From: Lepus europaeus
Taxonomy: Eukaryota > Chordata > Mammalia > Lagomorpha > Leporidae
Assembly: GCF_033115175.1 (NCBI RefSeq)
Contig: NC_084834.1
Location: 80,584,462-80,648,461 of the forward strand
Direction: 5' to 3'
Length of the DNA: 64,000 nucleotides
Made by a program: the position numbers and the translations under genes. Below the pieces are notes generated by a model, which saw nothing but the letters and a program-made list of their open reading frames with translations, had not been told where the DNA came from and made no database searches. This document shows, piece by piece, positions 21,254 through 34,237 of this stretch. Position 1 is the stretch's first letter. Each line of letters starts with the position of its first letter.

Positions 21254-22792
21254 TCACAGTGACAAAATTCAGAATCTTTTAAGGATTAGAGGTTAAAGTA
21301 TTACATAAATAGTAATTTGAGGAAAGATAGTAGGCTAAAGGTTTGGGAAAAATAAATAAGAAGAGGATAGTTTAGGAAAAAACCTCAAGTATTGAATCAA
21401 AATTTTTCCTTTCTCTCTGAAAGTGTCTTGAGATTCCTTGATACCACTTACAAACTGATATTTTGCTTTCATGGGGCAAAAGAAGACTCAAGTTATAAAC
21501 ACTTATGTAATGCTTTTATTTTAAAATTAATTGCAGACTTTCCCTGTAGCTTTTATATATTTTAATGAAGTAAAATAAATAAAATTTGTAAATTCCATGT
21601 TTAAAATTCTTTTCCATAGAAAGCCAGATTGTTTGCTCTAATCACTAGGTAAAAGATAAAAATGAGAACTTGCATGGACACAGTGTAGACTTGGAGGTGG
21701 ATGGAGACCTAAGCGTTAGTACCCAGAAAAACAGAAAAGTTTTAGAATAGTTCTTTTCCAGCCATGTACCTTCATTCAGTCCCTTTTCCCTTCTTCTTGA
21801 TCATTATCATCCAGTAACTATTATGCAACACACAGAATCCAATGATAAAACAAATTTTCCATCTTCAGGAAGAGAACTGAAAATTTTACAGGTAAGATGA
21901 GGATGTTTGCATTTTCACAGGGAACAAATGGCTACGTTATACCCTTTGATCACTTATTGCCTGTTGTTACTTTGAAGTGTTTTGTTAATTGTGATTAAAT
22001 GAATGAGTGCTATCTATTCCAGAGAGAAAAGTCTAGATTTTGTCAGGCTTTAAAATCGGGCACTTTAAGATAAAATAAAAGTAATAATAATTTAGAAGTG
22101 AATTTTATTTTTTCAGGGCCTCTAAAGTAGGAGAGAGATCTGTCTAGTGGAAGCATGGCAAGCAAGCAACCAGTAACCACCATTGACACTGGTGTACTCT
22201 GAGCTCCAGGGGAGAGATTCCCAAGGGGAGATTCTGTACTCTGGTTCATTCATCAATGAGGAGGGAAAGTTATTCCCAGTGTTTAATTTTTACGAAATTC
22301 CCATGAAAAAGATTTTGGTATTCTCCTACTGCACATGTCCCTTCACAGCCTATACATCCCGCACCCTCAGAGAGTACTTGGAGATCACCACCCACCTACA
22401 GGTCTTTCAACCTGTAGTCGTACAGTCACTAAATCCACATCTCCCCAAGTCCTTATACACGAATGTGGGCCTTACTTCTGGAGAGGATATACTAGGATCT
22501 TAGTCTTAAATTTATTCCTTTCATTCCTGGGTGAGAGAGTCAACCAAATCCGCATCACACACCTAAACTTCCTGCCCCACATATTTACTGTATGCTGTAC
22601 ACTTTCACCTGCATTTGTTAACTTTTGTAAATATTTGGAGATTCAAGTTATAGTAAACCATTAATATATTATTCTTTCATCATGCAGATTAAATCTATAA
22701 GTAGCACTTATTGATCAGATTACCATATTTGATCATAATGGTTTTTTTATTCATTCCTTTTCATGGATAACTAAATTAAAATAACTAGTTCA
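21254..22792. other. Unassigned sequence with two overlapping open frames
   Basis: No repeat recognised. Frames of 106 (22183-22503) and 109 codons (22335-22664) overlap on the plus strand. Neither shows a domain, and neither has coding or splice context I can support. A perfect 8-bp hairpin (CTACAGGT, 6-nt loop, ACCTGTAG) lies at 22396-22417. Confidence 0.45.
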
Positions 22793-23149
22793 GGGGTTGG
22801 CACTGTGCCATAGAGGGTAAAAGCTGCTGCCTGTAGTGACGGCATCCCATATGGGCGCCGGTTCATTTCCTGGCTGCTTCACTTCTGATCCAGCTCTCTG
22901 CTACAGTCTAGGAAAGATGTAGAAGATGGTCCAAGTCCTTGGGCCCCAACACTTACATGGGAGAGCTGGAAGAAGCCCTTGGCTCCTGGCTTTGGATGGG
23001 CTCAGATCTGGCTGTTGTGGCCATCTGGGGAGTGAACTAGCAGATGGAAGATTCTCTCTCTCTCTCTCTCTCTCTCTTTCCCCTTCTCTCTCTGCCTCTG
23101 CCTCTCTGTAACTCTGCCTTGCAAATAAAATAAATAAATATTTTAAAAA
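22793..23149 (+). repeat. CSINE with TSD
   Basis: Sense: GGCATCCCATATGGGCGCCGG, CAGCTCTCTGCTACAG, GGTCCAAGTCCTTGGGCC, GGGGAGTGAACTAGCAG, (CT)n at 23054-23078, tail AAATAAAATAAATAAATA. Flanks AATAACTAGTTCA (22780s) and AATAACTTGTTCA (after the tail) are a 12-of-13 TSD. Confidence 0.93.
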
Positions 23150-23334
23150 TAATAACTTGTTCAAGGTCACATCATTGGGGAAAAGGGTAGTGAATATTAT
23201 CCAAAAGCACATCAAACTTCATATCTTCATGTTTTAGAAGTTGAAATCCTATTTGGACTTTACCTGCCATTCATTAAAAATTAAAGAGAAGAAGAGTAAA
23301 GCCTGTCTTTTGTCATAGTTTCAGTTTCCATATA

Positions 23335-23690
23335 TGACACTGCCCAGATGTACAAGCAAGAAATCATCAATTATCTTTGATTCTTTTCTTCTTTATCATT
23401 ATGAACCCCCTCCCTGTGTTTCAGGCCATTATATTTCTCTCATGAAATATTTTGACATTGTCCTAACCAATTTGGCTTTTGTTCTTTACATACCCTTTCT
23501 GTCTGCTTCCCACATTATCACATTTGTGGCTCAGAAATCCAAATCTAATCATTCCTCTACCATGTGATTCTCTTCCATCTCTCCCAATGCCCTTTAGTAA
23601 AACACTTAGCAATCATCTCAGCACCTTCCCCATAGGCATGCTCTGTCATTTCTACAGAATTGCCTATAACTGTCTGGATCTGAGTGTGGT
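23335..23690 (+). repeat. Possible ancient L2-like fragment
   Basis: Words such as CAAATCTAATCATTCCTCT, CTCCCAATGCCCTT and AGCACCTTCCCC recall the L2 3' region in sense, but divergence is high. The open frames at 23334-23567 and 23479-23700 belong to it and are not genes. Confidence 0.35.
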
Positions 23691-23694
23691 GGTA

Positions 23695-24405
23695 TTGTAA
23701 AACTGTCAAACCACTTTAGAAAAGAGTTTGCTATTTCCTTACAAAGTTGAATATTCACATGCCATATGAATCAACAACTCTGATCTTAGATATAACCCCA
23801 AGATATCCAAATAAATATGGGCCCAAGAATTCAGTAGGCAAAACACTTTCATTTCAATAGGTAAAAACCTGAAAAAAATGAAATAAACCACTAACGGTGA
23901 AACAAATTGGGTTATGGAGAGTGACATTCTAAAGCTAGAGTCTTACCATCTATGAGAAAACTCTGGTTAAAATTTACAGAATTTTACTAGCTGATTGGTA
24001 TCATGTTGGTAGCATGTACTTGGCAATAGCAGAAGTAGTTAGATCTACAAATTAATGCTATTTTCCCTGAAAAAGCTGGCTTACAATCATTCACTATTAT
24101 ATTGCTGGCAGTATTTTTTATACAGAACTCTTACATAGAATAAATAACAAACTAGATGAACACAAAAGTATGGACAAATCTGAAAAAAAAAATTATGCCT
24201 AGCCTAAACAAGGAAGCCAGACAAAAAAAAAAAAACATGAAAATACATAGATTTCATTTACACAAAAGTCTTCAGAACACGGTATAACAGTGGGGGCTTA
24301 GGGATTTTGTGGTGGTAAGAGGTAGATTGTGCATTCAAAATAGGCATTGTACTGAAAGTAAATTATGTCTCAATAATGTTGATTTAAGTTTTAAAAACAT
24401 ATATG
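23695..24405 (+). mobile_element. Old L1 3' end, sense
   Basis: CAAACCACTTTAGAAAAGAG, AATATTCACATGCCATATGA, ATAACCCCAAG, then a long diverged stretch ending AATTATGTCTCAATAATGTTG fit the 3' end of an old mammalian L1. No coding capacity. Confidence 0.6.
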
Positions 24406-24424
24406 AATAATACCTTTATGGATA

Positions 24425-24787
24425 TGTCTTTGTCAGCTTTTGGTTACAATAACTTTGTAGATAAAGAGTCTTAAGGTAAGTCATGATTTTGGTGGTACAG
24501 GGTCTATGCTTCTTGCTGGCGGAGTCCCAAGATGTCAGAGAACACTACATGGCAAGAGACAGAGTTCACACATCAGTCTGTGTCAGTATGGTCTCTCTTT
24601 CCCTCCATATAAAGCCTTACAAAGGCTCCTCTTGAATTGCAGGCTCTATTCCATTCTCTTCCATAGGTCTCAGCTCAAAACCCCATAGTCAGATTAATTC
24701 CCCCACCCACTTAGTGCCAGTAATGTTGGCATTGGAAAATAAACCGCTGCATGATTTCAGGGGGTAAATCCTATTCAGACTGCAGCA
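24425..24787 (-). mobile_element. MaLR-type LTR, antisense
   Basis: Plus-strand CAGCTTTTGGTTACAATAAC, CTTGCTGGCGGAGTCCC, GGCAAGAGACAGAGTTCACA, GTCAGATTAATTCCCCCACC, GTTGGCATTGGAAAATAAA and ATTCAGACTGCAGCA are the complement of an MST/MLT1-like LTR. Starts TG, ends CA. Related in plan to 5099-5519. Confidence 0.65.
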
Positions 24788-26415
24788 ATTCAGAACTGGA
24801 AATACTGGGAATTCCATGAGTCATCTTATTTCTAACATTGTCATCTCCATGTGAGGCTTTTGTACTTTAGTAGCAAAGAGTTCTAAAACTAATCTCACTT
24901 TAAGCATTTTGATTAAAAAATGTGCTGCATTTAAAATGCTGCCTCCTCTTAAGAGTTTTTCTCTGATATTTTAAATTGCTTAGCTTAATTTACTTCAAGT
25001 TAAATTGTCCTAGGTGGTGTGCCTAAGCGATTTTCTGGTTGGAAGTAGTATTAACCCCTGGGATCAATACAAGCATAATTCAGTAAGGAGTGGAGACTTG
25101 AATACTGTATCAGAAAAATATTAACCAATAATAAATGATTTTCCTAATAAAAAGCTCTAGTGGTTTGTATTTATTTTGTGCTGATTTCTTTGCAAATAAT
25201 AAAAAAATAACAGTAATTAATGATCCTTATGTAGACCTTTATTACTATAAAAAGAAGCAGAATCTTTTAAAAAGAAGGTCAAGTTGCAGCAATTCAAATT
25301 TCTTGTGAACCTAAACAAAAACTTGACTTCTGTGAAAATATTATAATTAGCTCTGGATGATGTATTTACAATTACTATGTAGAACCATGCAAAATGTAAT
25401 AAGTCTTTGCATTGCTCTTGCAGTATATTGATATTTATCTTTGTCCCTTGGCTAAAAGAAATTGGTCTCTTGTAGTATGCTTTAAAGATAATTTAATCAA
25501 TGAGGGGTTATGCATTTGCAGTAGTGATGTCTGGTAGAATTCGTAATTCAAGACAGAGATGAACTGTATTTATATCCATATATAGTAATTTTAAACTTAT
25601 TTTCATTCTCTGCTTGTGAATAAATCTAGTTGTTACTCAAACTGGAAATTGAATCCCATGGGTACTATAAATTGGTTTTGGAGAGACATATGCTTAACTT
25701 TCATTGATAAGGAAAAACACATGTTATCTACAATCCATGGAGAGCTGATACAGACTTTTCTATTATGCTTTATTTGTGTGTTTTTCAAGTCTAAACCCAA
25801 ACCCAACCTAATACAACACATTCACTTTCCCATAAATCGAATCTGGAAACTGCAAGAAACATTGTTGACGCCTTGTACCAGGTCTCCCTATTGAACCTCT
25901 GAGAACTTTTGTGGCTATGATCTGAGTCATTCCCACCCTCTGCCTCAGGTCTTTCTCTAAGCAATAAAGACAAGCTTCCTAGGCTCACATGCAAGTGTGG
26001 CTAACCAGGGCTGCTGGAAAATTTAAAGCAGGGAAGGGGTTTGGGGACTGCGAACAATAGGAGGCCAAGGTTGGTGGATAAAATGCCCAGCCTCCAGTAC
26101 TGCAGCAGCTGCTTAGGATACAGGCAACAGGATTTACCAGAGGAGACATAGTGGGATTCAATTCCAGTTACCCACATGGTTGGCCAGCTTAATAATTCCC
26201 CTTTACTGTTGTTCTCCTCGCTTGGCTCATCCTACTTTCACCCTCATACCTCCCAAATAAAATACCTGCACCAAAGTCCTTATCTCCAGCTCTACTTAAC
26301 TGAACTCAAACTAAGACGACTTTTCCTCTCTAATAGTTTTTTTTTTTTTTTTTTCCATTTGGAAGGAAGCTTCTCTGACTATGCATGATTGATTATATTT
26401 AGTGTTTACAGTTCT
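24788..26415. other. Unassigned sequence
   Basis: AT-rich, no repeat or exon recognised. The 92-codon frame at 25616-25894 lacks a motif. A T16 tract lies at 26338-26354 just before the next CSINE. Confidence 0.5.
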
Positions 26416-26718
26416 CCAGGCTAGCAGCATTGGCATCCCGTATTGGTTCTGATTCATGTTTCGGCTGCTCCAGTTCCAATCCAGCTTCCTGTTAATGGCC
26501 TGGGAAAGGCAGCAGAAGCTGACCCAAGTGCTTGGGCCCTGCCACCCACATGGGAGACCTGGAGGAAGCTGGCTTCAGTCTGGTGCAGCCCCAGCCACTG
26601 CAGTCATCTGAGGAGTGAAACTGAGGAAAGACGATTCTCTCTCTCTTTCTCTCTCTCTCTATCTCTCCCTCTCTTTATGTAACTCTTTCAAATAAATAAA
26701 TAAATCTTGAAAAATAGA
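26416..26718 (+). repeat. CSINE, head slightly truncated
   Basis: GCATTGGCATCCCGTATTGG, CAATCCAGCTTCCTGTTAATGG, GTGCTTGGGCCCTGCCACCC, a CT tract, TTTCAAATAAATAAATAAATC. The tRNA-like head is short and diverged. Confidence 0.87.
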
Positions 26719-29118
26719 GTTGATAGTTTTCAGTTATAAAGCGAATATTTGGGAATCACACAGCAGAACCAAGATCATCGATTTGGGTTCATGCTCAAGT
26801 TCCCGATCACATGTTTTCCAGGAACTTTTTTCTCAGGGATATTACTATCACAAAATGTGGGATTTGTGACAGTGGTCACAAATTGGGGAAAGACAGTTAT
26901 ATTGTCATGTGCATGATGTAATTCAGTGAAACAGTATTTATAACTGTATGCCAAATAGTATGGTGTTATGGTGTTCTCTTCATGTGTCAACTTCCACAAA
27001 TAAGAGTAAGCTTGTGAACATCTTCCTGGGTCTAGTTTATTTTACTTACCACAATGATCTCCAGTTCCTTAACAATGATATTGGAACCAATCTAGACCTT
27101 TTTTTTTTTTTTCTCTTGCATCATCTTCTGCATTCACTACATTTGTTGCGTTTGATGCTCCTGCAACGGTCACAGAAGGCTCCCACACTAACTTCTTGTT
27201 ATACTGGAGTGTTTTTACAAAAGCATGGAAGGTCAAGATGGCTATCACCGACTCTCCAGCTACTTCCTCTTCCAGCAAGCTTTGATGCTGGCAAAGTAGG
27301 GGTCGATCTGTGGTATTTATCAATTGTCATGCTGTAAATCCTCATGCCAAGCCTGATTTAAAGTTTCCAATCATTTAACAACCGCCACACAAATGCCTGA
27401 ACATTTAAGAATGAGCTGATGAGAACCATTAGGGGCTAGTTTCCTGCTCCAATCCTTACATTTTCCTTTCTGTACATAGGCTCTTCATTTTCAGACCTTC
27501 ATAAACAGTGTGAACAGGGTAAAATTTCCTTTAATATCAGCTTTAGTTTCTGCAATTTTTGAGGGACTAAGAAAGAATTTGGGATAAAAACAACTTTGGA
27601 GGCAGTCATACTAGCTTATACCTCAGGCTTTTTTGCTGTCTCCTGCTGTAAAAAGCCCATACAGCAATTACAAAGCAAGATCAAAGGGACAATGTGTTCT
27701 TGAGAGTTTGCAGCTAAGAACTGGGCCACTGGGAGTGGCCATAGCTACTCTTTTCTTTCTTCCCACTGTGGGCTGCAGAAGGCACATGGAAAGATAATGG
27801 GTGTAGAGGAGTTTACAATACTCTAATCCAAACTGCGAAGCACAGCTTGGCCTTTCCTCTCCAATCTGCCTGAAATGCTCTCTTAAGCATTTTGAGAAAG
27901 ACCTTGAAACAATGAAACTACAATTTAATGCATTGCAGCTGTCTTAGGAGATGTGCACACCACCCTCATTTTGCGACGACTCCTTTCATTTTTCAATTCC
28001 TTTTACCCATTTATATTTTAGCAATTACTGTGTTTGAACACTGTACTAGCTGGTGATAACAACAACAAAAAACCCAATTATTATTTTCTATTCATAACAA
28101 TACAAAGCTCTAAAGGCAAGAACTGTTTCATTACACTTACCTGATTACCTCACTCACAATGGGGGAAGTTTGAATTCTTTTCTATAGCAGGACAGAAATG
28201 GATGCTAACTGTCATGACAGTTTAGCAAAACATGCACAGATTACATTTTGCCTGACATTTAGCTCTTGGAAGAAATTAGTGCTAAGTTCCACATTAAAAA
28301 AATGATACAATTCTTGAATTTCCCGATAGCCAATTGATTGCTCGTGTTCATAAACTTCAGATATTACTTTGTGATTTTTATTGGTTGCCAATTCACTTGA
28401 TCTTCTTTTATGTGGGTCCCACAATTACTCCACTGACATTACACTCAGTTGGTTCTGAGCAACCAGCCTGAAAACCAGTTGGGTCTCTCAAAGGTTGAAG
28501 GAATAATGCACAGTTTAAATCATTCTACTTCTTCTATATGTATCACAGCTTTATCTAAATAACACAGGAAACCTGGGACAGGTTACCATGCAATCTCTAT
28601 GCTATTCTGATTAAAGTAATTAGAGAAGCACGGACATTTTAAGAGAAGTGGTCATTTTCAAATCACCTCCTAATGTTCAAGTAGGGAAATAAATGATGTT
28701 TTTTTGCATTTTCCTGTGAAATTGAATCATATTTGTCCAAAAAAAAAAAGTTTAGAATGAGGAAATTCGAGATACAACACTTTGATAATGTTACTATTTT
28801 GAAATATAGAAATATATTAATAATTTGATATAAATTTTCCATTCAAAGACCAAATCTGGTGAAAATTATTGCTAACTTGTGTAGGGCAGAAAAATCAGGA
28901 CAAAAAACATGAATGAAAGAAAAGAACCCAACTTTCTAATCTTCAGTATGTCATTTAAAGCACCAAGGAAAATATTTCAAAAACTAAGGTAAATTTTGTG
29001 ATTTATGGCTTTTAATATGATCAAAGATATTAAACATTTAAACTGGCATAAAGATAACTACAAAACAATTATTAAACTTATTGATTATACCAGTAATCTA
29101 GTGAAGGTTAGTAGAAAA
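26719..29118. other. Longest unassigned interval
   Basis: About 2.4 kb with no recognised element. It has a minus-strand 84-codon frame at 27069-27323 that ends in an A12 tract (see findings) and a 70-codon minus frame at 28212-28424 without motifs. AT content is high and there is no CpG cluster. Confidence 0.5.
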
Positions 29119-29575
29119 TGTCATCTCAAAATATGCTGTTTTGGCATATTGAGTATTTTGCACTGAGGAGAATTGAGAGAAGGGGATCAAAGAAAGCCCT
29201 CTGGCCTCCTATGTTCATAAAATCAAGACATACATTTACAAGTGGGGTAGAAGGACAATTCTAGACCCTCCCCTTATCAACCTGCTGATGGCAGCAGTGG
29301 AAGCTGTATAGCTAACTTGACTAGTCTTTACCTACCTACATTTACCTTACCAAAATGCTCAGTCCATAAAAACTAAGAAAACCCTTTCCCTTTAACTTGT
29401 CATTTTGCTACACATGTATTGGTTTTTTACTGAGATACTATATAAGTCCAAATTTTAACCATCAGTTTTAGTGCTCATTGAATGTTCCATGTGTTATGTG
29501 TGATGCATACATTAATAAAATTCTGTTTTCTTCTTGGTAATTTGTTTTTTGTCAGTCTAATTTCCAGTTAAATTC
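29119..29575 (+). mobile_element. Candidate solo LTR with TATA and polyadenylation signal
   Basis: It has a TATA-like ACTATATAAGTCC near 29440, an ATTAATAAAATTCTG polyadenylation signal near 29512 and a GTCAGTCTAATTTCCAG end, at spacing expected of an LTR (TATA to AATAAA about 70 bp). Class unresolved; limits approximate, no TSD seen. Confidence 0.5.
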
Positions 29576-30366
29576 ATGTCAAGAATCTTGTATAGGTAGA
29601 GGAAATAGAAAATTTCTCCTCTCCTACAGAATTGTACAAATAGAAATGTCCACTACTGCTGATGGGTATCTTCCTGCTTTATCTGGTATACATAAGCTCA
29701 GATCTTTCTATTTACAACGGCATTACTCAAACATACAGGATTCAGCTAGCACTATCTTATAAATCAGTAATATATATTCCTTAGATACATGAAAGTTCTA
29801 TTCTTAGCAATGTGCAGATCAATTTTCAGGAGTCATTCTGACTGAGCTAGTTGATTGCATCTTAAGAGGTTAAAACTCTTCTGGCAAGATATGCTGATTT
29901 ATTGGTTTCAAAATGGAAATGAAAGTCCTAAGTGCTGGATCAGCAAAACCAAGGCATAGGAAGCTAGTGACCTTTGGGACTCTCATGAGGTTGTGTGTTA
30001 GGGTGGGCTGATCCCAAACTCAAAGAATGAATTGGCTTCTTAGATCTTGAACTCTGATGTTGTAAATTACAAACCCTACCACTGGACTTTCAGAGAACAT
30101 TCAGAGTGGTATGGGTTATTTTCTGCTGGTTTGCTGAATTGAACCAGTCCAAGAAGTCATATGTGAGTGATGTATTCAATTTTAGTTCATAAAAACGGTT
30201 CTCCCTTGGACAAAATTTCAATTTGTCTTTGTCTTGTAGAATTGTGCAGTGTGGTTGGCCTTCATGGACATACTTCCATGAGGATGCCTATCCATGCTCT
30301 TTATCAATTGTTTAACCCCCACTCATACTCAAAGTACTTCCCTAGTCATCATGTTCCTCTCTTGCC
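29576..30366. other. Unassigned sequence
   Basis: Nothing recognised. The 87-codon frame at 30167-30430 runs into the CSINE and is not supported. Confidence 0.45.
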
Positions 30367-30425
30367 TTTTTTCTCAAATATTTTATTTATTTGGAAGACA
30401 GAGTTAAACAGAGAGAATGGGAGAT

Positions 30426-30479
<54 letters not shown>

Positions 30480-30727
30480 CATCTGATGATTCACTCCTCA
30501 AATGGCTGCAGCAGTCAGGATTGCACCAGCCTAAGCCAAAATCCAGAAACTTTAGCCACTCCCACGTGGGTACAGGGACCCAAGGAGTTGAGCCTTTTTC
30601 TACTCTTTTCCCAGGTGCATTAGTAGGGAGCTGAACCATAAGTGCAGCAGCTGGTTATGAACCAGCACCGATATGGCTTGCCAACATTGTAGGTGGCAGC
30701 TAACCTGTTATGTCACAATGTCTTCCC
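30367..30727 (-). repeat. CSINE with (GA)n tract
   Basis: Antisense: TATTTTATTTATTTGGAAGACAG, (GA)n at 30430-30476, GATTCACTCCTCAAATGGCTGC, GTGCATTAGTAGGGAGCTG, ending CTGTTATGTCACAATG. Confidence 0.9.
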
Positions 30728-30929
30728 TCCCCTTAAAAATCTCATAATGCTATTTCATTTTGCTAAAAGTCATTTTGTGTATAATATATATGCATCATTA
30801 GATTATCCTTTTGTAGGGACATATTATTTCCTTATAATTAGAATATCCTGCATTTGCTTCAATGTTTTCTGAGGGCTTTAAAAATAATCTTGATTATCCA
30901 TTAATGGGTTAGAAGCAGTCAATGTCCTC

Positions 30930-31230
30930 AAGAATTCCATGCTATACTGATGATTCCAAGGAATGCTGTATTCTTTTCCTCCTATGATAATTCCCTTTCT
31001 CTTCTCCTTGGGAAAATTCCCACTTAATTTCAAAACTCAGTTCAAATGTTATCTCCATTCTATGAGAGAGCGCTTTATCTTCTTTGATGTAAATACTTAA
31101 AAAGCAATCTCTGTTGAACCATATGTTTATGCTTTTCTCTTCCATTAAACTATGCATTATTAAGTGGAAATGATTTAGTTTATTAATTATTGCATTCAGT
31201 ACATATAGCACAATGTTTTAAACTTAATAG
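30930..31230 (+). repeat. Probable ancient L2 fragment
   Basis: AAAACTCAGTTCAAATGTTATCTCC followed by a GAGAGCGCTTTATCTTC stretch matches the L2 'CTCAGCTCAAATGTCACCTCC...' region in sense, and a TTTAGTTTATTAATTATTGCATTCA tail follows. The L2 call is by recall of the consensus. Confidence 0.5.
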
Positions 31231-31251
31231 AATTCTAAGAAAATATGTTGA

Positions 31252-31622
31252 GGGGTTGATGTGGTATATGAGGTTACCATTGCTTGGGATTCCTGCATCT
31301 ATTTTCAAAGTCCCTGGAATCAAGTCTTACCTCTGCTTCCAATCCATTTCCTGCTTCTGTGCAACTTGGGAGGCACAAGGTGATGGCTAAAGTGCTTGGG
31401 TTCATGTCACCCATGTGGGAGATCTGGATTGAGTTCCTAACTTTTGGCTTTGACCTGACCCAGCCTCAGCTGTGCAGGCAATTGGGGAGTGAACAGCAGG
31501 TAAAGGATCTCTCTTTCTCTCTCTTCCTCTCTCTCCCTCTCTTCTCTCCTCTCTCCCTCTCACTCTTAATTTCAAATAAATAAATCAATAAATTTGAATA
31601 AATAAATAATAATAAATAATTT
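31252..31622 (+). repeat. CSINE (older form)
   Basis: Sense: GATGTGGTATATGAGG, GGGATTCCTGCATCTATTTTC, GGCACAAGGTGATGGCTAAAG, CACCCATGTGGGAGATCTGG, CT tract 31508-31566, then AAATAAATAAAT repeats. A (GAAT)n run follows at 31625-31642. Confidence 0.87.
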
Positions 31623-32214
31623 CATTCAATGAATGAATGAATGGCATACATGGAATAAAAATAAAGGAAATAGATAACTAAGACAGCCATGACACTTTTC
31701 CTAATTATGCAGATTTCAGGATCTCTGTGTTCACAAGTCCTCAGAATAGCTACACAGTAATAACCATGCTCAAATTTAACAGACAATCAAGCAAGATTGC
31801 ACTGTATTTCTGAGCTCTGAAAGCTAAGTTCCTAAATTAGGAAAATAATGAAATCCAAATTATTTTGGGACACACATATCATTTTGGAATACTTTACTAT
31901 TCATAGTACTCCACTAGCCCTAGACATGAACAAATTGAATATTAGAGTCTCTTCTTTTGAGGGATATATTGTCTAAATGTTTTAAAATATACTTTTAATG
32001 CTCACATAAGTGGTATTCAGTGTCAGTCCAAAGATCACAGGTTGTTGGGTGTTAATCTATTGGATAATTAAATGACCCAAAACAATGTCTGAAAAGGAGA
32101 AAACAGTGATTCAATATATGCATTAATAAAAATGTTGCAGTCAATTTTTGGTTAAAGCAGGTTTTGATTGAAAGGAGGTGGAGTAATTGGCAGTAGTGTG
32201 CATCATTTGCATTA

Positions 32215-32508
32215 TTTGTTTATTTATGAGAAGCGGGGTGGGGGGGGGGGGAGAGTTCCCATTGTCTATTTCATTTCCCAAATTCAAGGACTGGCGGAGC
32301 CTGAATCCTGAAATCAGGAACTTAGTCTGGATCTCCCCCATGGCTGGTAGAGACCTAAATACTTTAGACGTGGTAGTTGTTTGCTAGAGTGTTAATTAGC
32401 AGGAAGGTATAAGCAGAAGCAGAGCCAAGATTGGAACCCATGTGTTATCCCATATGGGATGCAGGAGTCCCAAGTGGAAGCTTAACAGCTGTGCCAAATG
32501 CATCCTAG
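32215..32508 (-). repeat. CSINE with G12 tract
   Basis: Antisense: GGATCTCCCCCATGGCTGG, GTTAATTAGCAGGAAGG, CCATATGGGATGCAGGAGTCCC, AACAGCTGTGCCAAATGC. The usual GA stretch is replaced by GGGGTGGGGGGGGGGGG at 32235-32251. Confidence 0.82.
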
Positions 32509-34014
32509 ACTGACCTTTTTCTATAAGTGTTGAAATTTTGCAATCTGTCATAAAATTTTAAGAGGACAAGTCTGGCCTCACATTGAGAATAAATTGGGCT
32601 TTAGCCACATCTTCATTATGATATCTGTAACCTGGAAACCAGGATTCTAACTCTAAAAATGAAAGAGACAAATCAATGAAATTTTATCAATTGATTAAAA
32701 ATAAACAGTATGGTACACAAATAGCTAACCTTACATCCACAGCAATTTTAATTTTATTACATCAGCTCTTGTACCATGAGTGGAAGTACAGTGTATTGTT
32801 TTGGGTATGGGTCACTTATGTGATGTTGATTTGGCATTTAGCCTGACAAAGTCTAATTCGCCTCAACTTCTTCAATTCAGTTTTGCTGTTAACAGGACCG
32901 TGTAGGAGTCTTTATTTTTATTCTCTTAAGGTCTTCTATGTTTCTAATGAAATATAATATGCTTTGGGTGACAATCTTCTATTTTGTGTAACCATGAAAA
33001 AATCTATTTGCTAAGTATTAAAATGTGGAAAGCAGTGCAAGTCTTTAGTGGGATTATCTGAATAAATCTCATATTAATCTTTCTACTTTTCTAAAGAAAA
33101 ATTACACTGCATTATGTAATATTTAGGCCTGTATTCGTACTCCTCTTTATTTTTAAATAAATCATTGAATCAAAAACAGTATTAAAACAACTGCTCTATA
33201 AAAAGATACTAAGAACACAACTGTGTGGTGGTCACATGACTAATGCGCATCACATCCTTCATGGCCCAAACTCTACAGTCACCAATGAAGAGAAGATATT
33301 TTGAATCCAGAGCTTTTCAAATAATTTAGATACTATTAAATTTTTTTCCTACATGTTGTGTGCAGATAAACCATAGAAAAACATTCCTGAAATTTGTTTG
33401 AGTCACAACGCTATGTCCTCAAATCTTGCCATTCTCAGGGCACCTAAGATACTGTCCTCTTCTCCTTCAGACAACCTTACCTACAGTCTCACTCCCTCTC
33501 CCTGAATGTTTCTCTTTCTACTGTGGCTCATGCATATCACACCACTCCTGGTACTGAATGTTAGATTCTAGGAATAGACTCTGAAGTATAAACCATATGT
33601 CTTTTCCCATGAGACATGGCCATGATTTCTATTAAGGTTGTTACAGCCTGATAAACTACAAAAGGTACTGTCAAATAGTAATAATAATAGTAATAGAGAG
33701 TTGGGCAACTGGGATTGAGAAAAGATGCCACTGATTATCATAAGTATATAAGTTTAAAGAACTTATAAAATAATATTTTCCCATACTGAAGCTAATACTG
33801 TTATGTTAGTGATTTTTGTGTGGACTAGGGCTGAAATTTCTTTGCAAGTGAATCAGGTCATTTCCTGCCAGAAGTAGAGGTAAGAGGTATGGGTAGTATC
33901 AGGTTGAGCAGTTCCAGAAGCAGCATGAATTTAACAGAAATACTCCAAAAGCAATTGTGTTGATTGGAATTGTGGTGATAATATTGGGCAAAGGGAGTTT
34001 TCGATGAATTTTTT
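32509..34014. other. Unassigned sequence
   Basis: AT-rich and without a recognised element or exon. A short CpG-poor TC-rich stretch lies at 33440-33530. Confidence 0.45.
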
Positions 34015-34149
34015 CCTACCTACTTTCTTCTTTACTCCCTGCCTTCCTTCATCCCAGCCTGCCTGCCTTCCTTCATCCCAGCCTGCCTGCCTTCCTTTAT
34101 TCCTTCCTTCCTTCCTCCCTCCCTCCCTCCCTCCCTCCAACACATTCTG
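34015..34149 (+). repeat. Polypyrimidine minisatellite (24-bp unit) and (CCTC)n
   Basis: A 24-bp unit (CTGCCTTCCTTCATCCCAGC plus CTGC) is present at 34039-34062 and 34063-34086, with a third partial copy, then (TTCC)n and (CTCC)n to 34138. The minus-strand 74-codon frame here is this repeat. Confidence 0.95.
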
Positions 34150-34205
34150 TTTCAATTTACTTACTTAAAAGGCAGAGAAAAAAGAAGAAGAAGAAGAAGA
34201 AGAAG

Positions 34206-34237
<32 letters not shown>

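Noticed and set aside
22183..22664. Two overlapping plus-strand frames of 106 and 109 codons outside known repeats.
   Set aside because: No domain, no splice or promoter context, and the two frames overlap in different phases. Chance frames are expected at this size.
28212..28424. Minus-strand 70-codon frame with a mixed composition.
   Set aside because: No recognisable domain, no retrocopy tail and no neighbouring exon signals.
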